From Deltaproteobacteria bacterium (GTDB lineage: Bacteria > Desulfobacterota > Binatia > UBA9968), in contig JACPFE010000489.1 in assembly GCA_016183145.1 (NCBI GenBank), forward strand, positions 1 through 7,250: a DNA stretch of 7,250 nucleotides, written 5' to 3'. Below are positions 1-6,487 of this stretch, piece after piece. Position 1 is the first letter of the stretch; every line of letters begins with the position of its first letter. Position numbers and translations under genes: made by a program. Under the pieces are notes generated by a model. The model had not been told where the DNA came from and did not search any database. It worked only from the letters and a program-made list of their open reading frames with translations.

Positions 1-1810
1 CAAGCACCAGGGTCACCAGCAATATGCCGGTCAGCCAGAGAAAGAACCAAATAGAACGCACGACCTCGCGCGAGAGCCCGAACAGAACCGTGGTAGAGGG
101 TGCGTCACCCTTCATCGCCGGCGGGCCCGCGCGCGCTTCCCGCCAGTCGCTGACGAAGCAAGCACTGGCGAGCAAGACGCCCGGAATACTGAAAACCAGC
201 GGAAAAAGGCGCACTACTTCCGGCCACTGGAACGACTCTGCGATGGCATAGGCGAAGACGCAGAGCGTGACGCCGGAGAATATGACCGAGAACCCTGCGT
301 TCCCTTCGTCGGCGTCGGATAACGCGGGCATGTTCGGATCCCTGGTCGCCACCATGCGCGAGCGGATCGCAAAAACTATGGTAATGACGATCAAAAGCGC
401 GATCGCGATGCAAATCGGCCGCAACAGCCAGGCAAAGCCGTAGGCGCGAATGCTGAGATGGAGCGAATTCTCCATGATCCGGCCGAGAATATAGCCGAGC
501 ACGAGCGGCGGCCGCGGCCAGCCCGCCTGCTTCATAGCGACGCCGATCACACCGAAGATGATTGCTGAGATCCAGTCGCCGATGTTGTTCGCCGCTGTCC
601 ACGCTCCCATCATCACAAATAGTGTAACGGCCGGCACGACCAGATGCGCCGGCACGAAGATGATCTTCTGGAGCTGGTTGGTCCAGAGCATCAGCAGCAC
701 GGCGGCGATCACGTTGGCGAAGGCCAGCGACCAGACCATGCTGAAGGTAATATGTAGCTTCTGCGTCAGCATCTCCGGGCCCGGCGTAAGGCCCTGGATC
801 AGAAATGCGCCAAGCAGAATCGCCATCGGCGCGCTGCCGGGAATGCCGAACGCGACCGTCGGTATCAACTCGCCGCCCTTGACCGAGTTGTTGGCCGCTT
901 CGGGCGCGATCACTCCACGCACGTCGCCTTTGCCGAATTGCGACTTATCCTTGGCCGACTGCACCGCGTGGCCGTAAGCAACCCAGTCGGCGATGGTTGA
1001 GCCCAGAGCCGGCAGCATGCCGATATAGACGCCGATCACGGAGCTGCGAAGCAGCAGCCACCAGTGGCGCATCGCGTCCTGGACTCCCGTCATAAGGCCG
1101 GAGGTTGCCTTCTCGCGTGGAATGTCGGAGATCGAGCGTTCCCCCACGGCAAGGCCGACCAACTCGGGTACGGCGAACAGGCCGAGCACGACGGGCACCA
1201 AAGGCAGGCCGTCCAGCAGATATGTAAACCCCAGCCAGTAGCGGGGGATCGCAATCTGCTCTGCATAGCCGGCCTGCGACAAGAGCAGCCCGAGGGCCGC
1301 AGCGGTTATGCCCTTGAGAATCGAGCGACCACTGAGGGCGCCAACCATGGTGAGGCCGAGAACGCCGAGCATGAAAAATTCCGGCTTGGCGAAGGAAAGC
1401 ACCACCGGCTGGACGATGGGTATCGAAAGACCCATCATGATTGCCCCGAATACCCCACCGATGCCCGAGCATGTAAACGCCACGCCAAACGCACGCGATG
1501 CCTCGCCGCGCTTCGCCATGGGGTAACCGTCGAGTACCGTAGCCTGTGCGGCCGCCGTTCCGGGAACACCGATAAGGATTGCAGGAATGCTGTCACTGGT
1601 CGTGGTGACCGCGTACATGCCCAGCAGGAAGGAGAACGCCGACACCGTGTCCATGCCGAAGGTGAACGGCAGCAGGATCGCCATGCCCGACAGCCCAGAC
1701 AAACCGGGCACGGCGCCGAAATAGATTCCGAACGCGATGCCCAGAAACAGGTAACCGATGGCCGGCCACTGGATGGCTATGAACAGACCCTGGAGCGCAC
1801 TTTCGAGCAT
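1..1810 (-). CDS. tctA: Tripartite tricarboxylate transporter permease, TctA fused to a TctB-like domain (3' end beyond window)
   Basis: The frame is open for 603 codons from the ATG at 1810 and runs off the left edge without a stop. It encodes the inner-membrane permease of a TctABC-type, ion-driven carboxylate importer. Residues 1 to about 485 are TctA: a glycine/proline loop FGAVPGLSG (31-39), SIPAILIGVPG (74-84), LDGYPMAKRGEA (93-104), and the hallmark second-half motif APEAANN...GGELIP...FGIPGS (302-326) followed by QGLTPGP. Hydrophobic segments fill the rest, fitting about 12 helices. After a polar linker (about 485-506), residues 507-603 carry new hydrophobic stretches with FPLVFSIPGVLLA (536-548), resembling the separate small subunit TctB. 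A standalone TctA ends near residue 500, so this looks like a TctA-TctB fusion. An AAGGAA site at 1816-1821 supports the start. It lies 83 bases after tctC in the same direction, so cotranscription is likely. The gene symbol is family-level only and the substrate is not known. Confidence 0.92.
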   Translation of the reverse strand, partial: MLESALQGLFIAIQWPAIGYLFLGIAFGIYFGAVPGLSGLSGMAILLPFTFGMDTVSAFSFLLGMYAVTTTSDSIPAILIGVPGTAAAQATVLDGYPMAKRGEASRAFGVAFTCSGIGGVFGAIMMGLSIPIVQPVVLSFAKPEFFMLGVLGLTMVGALSGRSILKGITAAALGLLLSQAGYAEQIAIPRYWLGFTYLLDGLPLVPVVLGLFAVPELVGLAVGERSISDIPREKATSGLMTGVQDAMRHWWLLLRSSVIGVYIGMLPALGSTIADWVAYGHAVQSAKDKSQFGKGDVRGVIAPEAANNSVKGGELIPTVAFGIPGSAPMAILLGAFLIQGLTPGPEMLTQKLHITFSMVWSLAFANVIAAVLLMLWTNQLQKIIFVPAHLVVPAVTLFVMMGAWTAANNIGDWISAIIFGVIGVAMKQAGWPRPPLVLGYILGRIMENSLHLSIRAYGFAWLLRPICIAIALLIVITIVFAIRSRMVATRDPNMPALSDADEGNAGFSVIFSGVTLCVFAYAIAESFQWPEVVRLFPLVFSIPGVLLASACFVSDWREARAGPPAMKGDAPSTTVLFGLSREVVRSIWFFLWLTGILLVTLVL

Positions 1811-1815
1811 CGCAA

Positions 1816-1821
1816 TTCCTT
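1816..1821 (-). promoter_or_regulatory. Ribosome binding site of the TctA-TctB gene
   Basis: On the minus strand AAGGAA stands five bases before the ATG at 1810. It fixes the start of the transporter gene. The 83-base gap to the tctC stop shows no hairpin with a T-run, so read-through from tctC is expected. Confidence 0.6.
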
Positions 1822-1893
1822 ACTCGGAGTCCCCCGTGGTGCGCGGCGCAAAAATTGGGCACTGGCGCCACACGAAAGCGGCTACGGGCAGGT

Positions 1894-2970
1894 CTACTTC
1901 TCGAACTTTTTCAAATAGCCACGCAGGAATTCCTTGATCTCGGGCTTCACGACGGCGAGCTTCTTCATGAAGCCTTCGCCCTCCTCTCCGGTAACGAGCT
2001 CCGGTTCGGTCTTAACCGCCTTGCCGTAATCGGCTAGGAAAGTCTTATCCTTCTGCAAGGAAGCGAAGGCGGCGCGCATCGTCCGCACCGCTTCATTTGG
2101 GGTCTTGGGCGGCATGAAAACGGTGCGGAACACCGAGGTCAACGTATCGACCAGCAGCCGTAGGGTTTCATACTCGAGTCCCGAAGGTTTCTTGCCGTGA
2201 ACTTTTTCATAAAATTCTTCGAAGGTCATGATGTCGGGGATCGCTGCGGCGCGCTTAACGGAGCCATCGGCGCGTGCCGCGTTGAGCTGAAAGAGCGCCA
2301 GAACAATCCCTTGCTTGTACATGGTCGGACCAATGGATGCGGTCCATCCGGGAAGCGACGTGTTGGCGAGCTGGCCTTCGTTCTGCAGGATGGCGGTCTG
2401 CACGTCTTTAAGGCCGCGATAACCGGGCACCGGCTTGTACTTCACCCCGAGCACGTCGAGTGCCAGGCCCTGGTGGATGGTATTTGTGTTCTGTGCATCG
2501 AGCGAAAGCGCGTTGAACCCGGACGCCTTCATGATGTCGAGCGGAGACTTCAGTCCGGGCGGCGTATCTTTCCGGGCATAGAATACCAGCGGGTTTTCGA
2601 CGCCGCCGATCAGCGCGAAGTTTTCGTATTTGACCCTCAGTCCCGGATCGCCGAGCATGGCGGCAATCACGTTCCAGGTGAAGAAACCGATGGTCTCACC
2701 GTCGGGCTTGGCCACCTCTCCCAGATAGTTGGTGCCGATCATGCCGCCGCCGCCGCCCAGATTCTTGACGATGATGTGAGGCTTGCCGGCGATGTGCGCC
2801 GGCAAGTGATTCGCCACGATACGGCCTTCGATATCCGTGGGCCCGCCCGCCGGATAGTTGATAATCATTGTCACGGTCTTTCCCTTGTAGAACTGCGCAC
2901 CTGCGGAGCCGACTAGCCCCGCAAGCAAAAGCACAACCGCAGGGGTAATAGATTTGAGCATCGCTTTCAT
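1894..2970 (-). CDS. tctC: Tripartite tricarboxylate transporter substrate-binding protein (TctC/Bug family)
   Basis: This 358-residue periplasmic protein captures a carboxylate substrate and delivers it to the TctAB permease. Residues 1-25 form a Sec signal peptide (basic MKAMLKS, hydrophobic VVLLLAGLV, small residues GSAGA) with likely cleavage before Gln26. The mature start FYKGKTVTMIINYPAGGPTD (27-46) matches the Bug family's opening strand and GGP(S/T)D loop, whose Asp (D46) usually contacts the bound carboxylate. NLGGGGGMIGTNYLGEVAKPDGETIG (70-95) corresponds to the family's glycine-rich ligand loop and following helix. The C-terminal lobe has VPGYRGLKDVQTAILQNEGQ (181-200). It is slightly longer than typical members (about 320 aa) and diverges in the loops that choose the ligand, so substrate cannot be read from sequence. 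A strong AGGAGG seven bases before the ATG at 2970 selects that start. Being adjacent to the permease and downstream of a CoA-ester hydratase suggests an aromatic or other organic acid ligand (inference). Confidence 0.93.
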   Translation of the reverse strand: MKAMLKSITPAVVLLLAGLVGSAGAQFYKGKTVTMIINYPAGGPTDIEGRIVANHLPAHIAGKPHIIVKNLGGGGGMIGTNYLGEVAKPDGETIGFFTWNVIAAMLGDPGLRVKYENFALIGGVENPLVFYARKDTPPGLKSPLDIMKASGFNALSLDAQNTNTIHQGLALDVLGVKYKPVPGYRGLKDVQTAILQNEGQLANTSLPGWTASIGPTMYKQGIVLALFQLNAARADGSVKRAAAIPDIMTFEEFYEKVHGKKPSGLEYETLRLLVDTLTSVFRTVFMPPKTPNEAVRTMRAAFASLQKDKTFLADYGKAVKTEPELVTGEEGEGFMKKLAVVKPEIKEFLRGYLKKFEK

Positions 2971-2977
2971 GACCGGA

Positions 2978-2983
2978 CCTCCT
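2978..2983 (-). promoter_or_regulatory. Ribosome binding site of tctC
   Basis: AGGAGG, preceded by a run of A, lies seven bases upstream of the ATG at 2970. It favours this start over the in-frame ATG at 2961 three codons later. Confidence 0.85.
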
Positions 2984-3160
2984 TTTTGTTTCGTATCGCA
3001 GTCGATTCTGGTTTCCTATTTTCTCGGCCCTTTCGCCGTTATGGTAACACTACATGACGCCGAAATAGCGGGAGAGCGACATAACTACCCGCCCTCATTT
3101 CCTTCCTTCCCTCGCGCAACGCTTCGAACTTTTTTCCGCCGCAACCTATTCTTCCACCGG

Positions 3161-4012
3161 CTATTTCGTTTTGTCGGCTTTGCCGGCGCCCTTGAGACGG
3201 AAAGGTTCATAGGTCGGTTTGTAACTCTTTTCGTCAAGGAACTGGCGGATTCCGGTATGGTAGGAGTCCTCCTTGTCTGCCACCTTGATCGCTTGCCCTT
3301 TCGCTGCGAGGTAGTCGTAAGCTTGACCAAAGTCCATCGTTCGGACGCTGCGGATGGCCTGCTTGGTCGCGCGCAGGACCGCGGGCGACTTGGCCATCAG
3401 TTTTTGCGCCAGTGCCGCCGTTTCCTCCCGAAGCCGAGCCTTCGGCACCGCATAGTTAACCAGTCCGATCCGGGCTGCTTCCTTGCCGTCGAAGGGAACG
3501 CCAAGGCAGGCGTAGTAAAGCGCGTGACGCGGCAGGATTGTATCTACCAATGCCTTGCTCACCAGGGCTCCGGGCAGGATCCCCCAGTTGACCTCGGAGA
3601 GGCAGAAAGTTGCGTCTTCGGCAGCGATTGCAAAGTCGGTTGCCAGTAACTGCATAAAGGCGCCGCCGACGCAGTAACCGTGGACCATGGCGATAGTCGG
3701 CTTGTCGTACATATAAAGCCGCTCCCAGCGCCAGCGGTTGGCTGCTTCTGCGGCCCGTTTGCGACCAGCCGGGTCGTTCTCGAGCTCCCGGAAAAACGTT
3801 TTGAGGTCCTGGCCGGCGCTGAAATTCCCTTCGGCGCCGGTAACCACCACGACACTGGTTTCAGGGTCGGTTTCGAGCTCGGCGAGCGTCGTATCCATTT
3901 CCAGATGAAGCTGCGGGCTCATGGCATTCCGCTTCTCAGGACGATTGAGCATGACCCATGTGATGCCATTCTCTTTTTCCACCTTGACAGACCTTAAGTT
4001 CTCGCTGGACAT
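3161..4012 (-). CDS. Enoyl-CoA hydratase/isomerase family protein, p-hydroxycinnamoyl-CoA hydratase/lyase-like (FerB/HCHL type)
   Basis: This 283-residue crotonase-fold protein is collinear with Pseudomonas HCHL (276 aa), the enzyme that hydrates feruloyl-CoA and cleaves it to vanillin and acetyl-CoA. Shared blocks are MLNRPEKRNAMSP (21-33), RWRWERLYMYDKPTIAMV (93-110), SEVNWGILPGALVSKAL (139-155), GLVNYAVP (183-190) and QFLDEKSYKP (257-266). The catalytic Glu and its partner Trp (E143 and W146 in HCHL) are kept as E140 and W143, and the oxyanion-hole Gly is kept as G117. Other pocket residues differ: Met70 to Gln68, Tyr75 to Phe73, Ser123 to Met120, Tyr239 to Ala236. The two tyrosines bind the substrate's phenolic OH in HCHL (from memory of the published structure), so a true feruloyl-CoA lyase role is doubtful. 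It may act on a non-hydroxylated or different unsaturated acyl-CoA. An in-frame ATG at 4060 exists, but the AAGGAGGA site at 4018-4025 selects 4012. It is followed after 190 bases by tctC with no terminator between them, and preceded by a FerA-type CoA ligase. Confidence 0.85.
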   Translation of the reverse strand: MSSENLRSVKVEKENGITWVMLNRPEKRNAMSPQLHLEMDTTLAELETDPETSVVVVTGAEGNFSAGQDLKTFFRELENDPAGRKRAAEAANRWRWERLYMYDKPTIAMVHGYCVGGAFMQLLATDFAIAAEDATFCLSEVNWGILPGALVSKALVDTILPRHALYYACLGVPFDGKEAARIGLVNYAVPKARLREETAALAQKLMAKSPAVLRATKQAIRSVRTMDFGQAYDYLAAKGQAIKVADKEDSYHTGIRQFLDEKSYKPTYEPFRLKGAGKADKTK

Positions 4013-4017
4013 TTTTA

Positions 4018-4025
4018 TCCTCCTT
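4018..4025 (-). promoter_or_regulatory. Ribosome binding site deciding the hydratase start
   Basis: AAGGAGGA lies five bases before the ATG at 4012. The longer in-frame start at 4060 has no comparable site, and its extra 16 residues do not resemble the crotonase family. The shorter protein is therefore chosen. Confidence 0.88.
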
Positions 4026-4043
4026 CGATACGCGTTTATATCG
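4026..4043. promoter_or_regulatory. Inverted repeat over the -10 box, possible operator
   Basis: CGATA and TATCG arms are separated by eight bases and overlap the candidate -10 box and start of transcription. This placement suits a repressor site, such as the MarR-type regulators that control hydroxycinnamate genes in other bacteria. The arms are only five bases, so chance is a real alternative. A further copy of CGATAC occurs at 4053-4058. Confidence 0.2.
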
Positions 4044-4064
4044 TTGCCTTGCCGATACAACCAA
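4035..4064 (-). promoter_or_regulatory. Candidate sigma70 promoter of the hydratase-tctC-tctAB unit
   Basis: On the minus strand TATAAA (4035-4040) fits a -10 box (five of six to consensus). TTGGTT (4059-4064), 18 bases upstream, keeps the TTG of a -35 box. Transcription would begin near 4028, just ahead of the ribosome-binding site, giving a very short leader. The inverted repeat at 4026-4043 covers the -10 box. The short leader and weak -35 box keep confidence modest. Confidence 0.35.
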
Positions 4065-4201
4065 ATGACAACAAATAGTTTGGAAGCATTGGGACCGAAA
4101 ATCCAAGCATGGCTCTAACGATTACGCCTCGGCTTGTGTTCAAAAACCTCAAACATCACCCGAGAAAGGCAGAGCGGCCTTCTATCCCGCTGCGACAGCT
4201 C

Positions 4202-4231
4202 ACGCTACTCGATAAAAGCCGAATATGTCAA
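4202..4231 (-). promoter_or_regulatory. Second candidate promoter upstream of the hydratase gene
   Basis: On the minus strand a perfect TTGACA (4226-4231) is followed 18 bases later by TAGCGT (4202-4207), which keeps the three most important -10 positions (T1, A2, T6). It would give a leader of about 180 bases before the hydratase gene. It could serve as well as, or instead of, the one at 4035-4064. Confidence 0.3.
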
Positions 4232-4348
4232 CTCTCTGGCCACCGTCCGCATAACGGGGAGAATCCGACACCTTCGATTCCCTGCGCAACCGCGGCGGCG
4301 AGCGACAGGGTGATTCACCTATCGAGCCCGCCAGCATTCGGAGCCGTC

Positions 4349-6430
4349 CTAGCTTTTACGCACCTGGCGCACGTCGATCGCACGCACGCCTTTGCCGTGC
4401 TCAAGGACCATCAGAGGGTTGACCTCGAGATCGACGAGCCAGGTTCGATAGTTGAGGAACAGCCGCGACAGTCCCGCCATCGCCGCCGCCAGCGCCTCGA
4501 TGTCGCGCGCCGGCTGGCCGCGAAAGGCTTCCAGGACCTTGGCGCCTCGCAACTCGCCGAGCATCTCCCTGCCGTCGGCGGTGCTTACGGGTAGGAGGCG
4601 GACGACGAAATCACGGATGGCCTCCACGAGCACACCGCCGAGCCCGACGATCATAAACGGTCCGAATTGCGGGTCCTCGCGCACACCGAGGATAAGCTCC
4701 GCGCCGCGCACCATCTCCTGCACCAGAAAGCCTCTGATTTCGGCGTTGGCATGATGCTTTTTTAGCCGGGCTGCCATGGCCTCCGCCTCGCGCCTCACCG
4801 CTTCGCCATCGATCAGGTCGAGCCGCACGCCGCCGACCTCGGTCTTATGACTAGCGTGGGGGGACATGATTTTGAGAGCCACCGGAAACCCGATTTGGCC
4901 GGCCGCCGCCGCCGCGTCAGCGGGAGATGCCGCCAGGGCGGCGGCCGGGGTTTGCAGCCCGTGCCCACGGAGCAATTCCTCGAAGGCCGCGCCTTCCAGG
5001 TTCGATTCCCTCCCGGTGGGTGCCTCGATCTGGGGAATCGCTCGGCGCCGACATTCGCCGTAGCGGATGAGCGCCTGAAGCGCTCGAACGGTCTCGGGCA
5101 AACCTTGGATGAATGGCGCCTTGGCCTTTTCCTGGAATGCACGGCCAACCTCAGTTACGTTTTGTGCCATCCGGCCATACACTAGGACCGGCTTGTCCGT
5201 CGATTCGACGATGTCGGCAAACACGGCGGGATCAATATTTTCCTCCGGGGAAAGCGGTAACTGTCCCTGAACTGTCAGGATATCCACATGCTCGTCACCT
5301 GCGATGATCTGGCAAATTCCACTGAACACAGACTGCCGGACAGCAAGCCCGGCACCGGTGTCCAGCGGGTTATCGGGCGTCAGCCCGGGATCGATTAACG
5401 GGGAAAGAGCGTCCAGAGTGGACTGGGAGAGCTCAGCGATTTCCGCGCCCTCTGAGGCTGCGTAATCGAGGAACAAGCCTTTGGCGCCCCCCGAGTAACC
5501 CGCCATCGCTATTCGCTTCCCCTTTGGTAAGCGCCCGAACTGGAAAGCCAGAGCGGTCTCGATCAGGTCGTCAAGCGACGGACAACGAACAACACCGCAC
5601 TTGCGGCAAACCGCATCGAACACCTTGTCGTCTCCGGTTAGCGCTCCCGTGTGGCTTCGAGCTGCCGCCTTACCCTTGTCGCTGCGGCCGACTTTTACCA
5701 TAACAATAGGCTTCTCGGCGGCGAGCGCCTTCTCGGCAGCGGCCATGAATGCGTCGGGCCGGCGCACGCCCTCGACCATGCAGGCAATAAGCCGCGTGTT
5801 CTCATCCTCGATCATAAAGTTGATGTAGTCGGCAAGATCGAGATCAAGCTCGTTGCCGCTGGAGACTGCATAAGAAAACCCCAGACCGCGAACCGCGCCC
5901 GCCTGCAGCCAAAACTGGAAGGTGCCGCCGCTCTGAAAGATTACTCCGACGGGTCCCGGCGGCAGCGCGCGAATGCGGGGCGCAGGATAGAACAAGAGCT
6001 GCTCGCGCACCGACAAAGCGCCCATGCAGTTCGGGCCACAAACGCGAACGCCAGTCCGCTCGCACAAGTCCTTGACAGTCCGCGCTCGCGCAGCGCCCTC
6101 CGGGTCGCCCCCTTCGCCGAAGCGGGCGGCATACAGCAGCGCCGCCTTGAGCCCATGGGCTGCCCCTTGTTTGAGGCTTGCCGGCACCGCCTCCGCCGGA
6201 ATCACCATCAGCGCGAGGTCGACGGGCTCCGGCAGCGTTGCCAAGTCGGGATACACGGGCTGATCCCACAGTTCACTCCGGCGCGGATTGACGAGATAAA
6301 CTTTGGCCGAGAAGCCGCCATACCTCATGTTCTCGTAGAGCGCCTTGGGCCAGCCATCGCCGCCCGTCTCCGAGGCACCGACGATAGCTACTGTTTTGGG
6401 CCGGAAAACTGCCTCCGCTGAATGGAACAT
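4349..6430 (-). CDS. Acyl-CoA synthetase, NDP-forming (FerA-like acetate--CoA ligase family)
   Basis: This 693-residue cytosolic enzyme activates a carboxylic acid with ATP and CoA through acyl- and histidine-phosphate steps. Residues 6-140 are the CoA-binding Rossmann domain (KTVAIVGAS 12-20, GPNCMGALS 132-140). Residues 158-300 are the first succinyl-CoA-ligase-like domain (VGVIFQSGGT, SSGNELDLD), ending with RSHTGALTG, whose H260 matches the phosphorylated His of ADP-forming acetyl-CoA synthetases. Residues 303-460 are the second ligase domain (AMAGYSGGAKG, DNPLDTGAG). Residues 475-693 are the ATP-grasp domain (FPVALKIMSP, SHKTEVGGV with H528, LVQEMVRGAELILG, VGLGGVLVE, DLEVNPLMVL). All alpha and beta parts are fused in the order typical of bacterial single-chain members, and nothing is broken. 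Sphingobium feruloyl-CoA synthetase FerA belongs to this family and pairs with a FerB hydratase/lyase, as here. Other members activate acetate or different acids, so substrate is inferred. A GGAGGA site selects the ATG at 6430. Confidence 0.88.
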   Translation of the reverse strand: MFHSAEAVFRPKTVAIVGASETGGDGWPKALYENMRYGGFSAKVYLVNPRRSELWDQPVYPDLATLPEPVDLALMVIPAEAVPASLKQGAAHGLKAALLYAARFGEGGDPEGAARARTVKDLCERTGVRVCGPNCMGALSVREQLLFYPAPRIRALPPGPVGVIFQSGGTFQFWLQAGAVRGLGFSYAVSSGNELDLDLADYINFMIEDENTRLIACMVEGVRRPDAFMAAAEKALAAEKPIVMVKVGRSDKGKAAARSHTGALTGDDKVFDAVCRKCGVVRCPSLDDLIETALAFQFGRLPKGKRIAMAGYSGGAKGLFLDYAASEGAEIAELSQSTLDALSPLIDPGLTPDNPLDTGAGLAVRQSVFSGICQIIAGDEHVDILTVQGQLPLSPEENIDPAVFADIVESTDKPVLVYGRMAQNVTEVGRAFQEKAKAPFIQGLPETVRALQALIRYGECRRRAIPQIEAPTGRESNLEGAAFEELLRGHGLQTPAAALAASPADAAAAAGQIGFPVALKIMSPHASHKTEVGGVRLDLIDGEAVRREAEAMAARLKKHHANAEIRGFLVQEMVRGAELILGVREDPQFGPFMIVGLGGVLVEAIRDFVVRLLPVSTADGREMLGELRGAKVLEAFRGQPARDIEALAAAMAGLSRLFLNYRTWLVDLEVNPLMVLEHGKGVRAIDVRQVRKS

Positions 6431-6437
6431 AGGAGCT

Positions 6438-6443
6438 TCCTCC
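6438..6443 (-). promoter_or_regulatory. Ribosome binding site deciding the CoA-ligase start
   Basis: GGAGGA inside GGGAGGAAG lies seven bases before the ATG at 6430. The in-frame ATGs at 6481 and 6478 lack such a site and would add 16-17 polar residues ahead of the CoA-binding fold, so 6430 is preferred. Confidence 0.85.
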
Positions 6444-6472
6444 CGCTCGTTTTGCCGCACGGAACTATTCGC

Positions 6473-6487
6473 TGGCATCATCTGCCA
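6473..6487. promoter_or_regulatory. Inverted repeat in the CoA-ligase leader, possible operator
   Basis: TGGCA-N5-TGCCA is a perfect five-base-arm palindrome in the only space available for the ligase promoter (about 6445-6518, between the upstream terminator and the ligase RBS). TTGGCA, which includes one arm, resembles a -35 box, but no good -10 box lies 16-18 bases downstream. The placement is suggestive, but the function is unproven. Confidence 0.25.

Larger units (their letters stand above)
4013..4348. other. Intergenic region between the CoA ligase and the hydratase
   Basis: This is 336 bases with no supportable gene on either strand. The plus-strand frame starting at 4109 is mostly the reverse of the ligase gene and has no family features. 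The region holds the two candidate promoters and the inverted repeat listed separately, plus a short palindrome GGTGATTCACC (4309-4319) just past the ligase stop. I see no hairpin with a T-run, so there is no clear terminator after the ligase. The length suggests that the hydratase and transporter genes have their own promoter. Confidence 0.6.

Noticed and set aside
1064..1918. 284-residue plus-strand open frame
   Set aside because: It lies opposite the TctA gene, whose translation shows clear family motifs throughout. The plus-strand product is charged low-complexity sequence with no family signature or convincing RBS.
2197..2916. 239-residue plus-strand open frame
   Set aside because: It is antisense to tctC, which has a signal peptide, Bug motifs and a strong RBS. 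This frame is a by-product of GC-rich codon use.
3161..4012. Straight assignment as vanillin-forming feruloyl-CoA hydratase/lyase
   Set aside because: The overall similarity is strong, but the phenol-binding tyrosines and pocket Ser/Met are replaced, so the exact activity is not supported.
4012..4060. Longer N-terminus for the hydratase, starting at 4060
   Set aside because: There is a strong RBS before 4012 and none before 4060. The extra residues would overlap the candidate promoter and do not match the family.
4309..4319. GGTGATTCACC as a terminator for the CoA ligase
   Set aside because: The arms are separated by a single base, so it cannot form a stable hairpin, and no T-run follows on the minus strand.
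4109..4594. Plus-strand frame crossing the 4013-4348 gap
   Set aside because: Half of it is antisense to the ATP-grasp domain of the CoA ligase, and the rest shows no recognisable fold, RBS or conserved motif.
6430..6481. Longer N-terminus for the CoA ligase, starting at 6481
   Set aside because: No purine-rich site precedes 6481, whereas GGGAGGAAG precedes 6430 at good spacing. The CoA-binding fold begins right after the later start.
6473..6487. Sigma54 promoter (TGGCA...TGC)
   Set aside because: The GG and GC elements are eight bases apart rather than the ten required for a -24/-12 promoter, so it was kept only as a palindrome.
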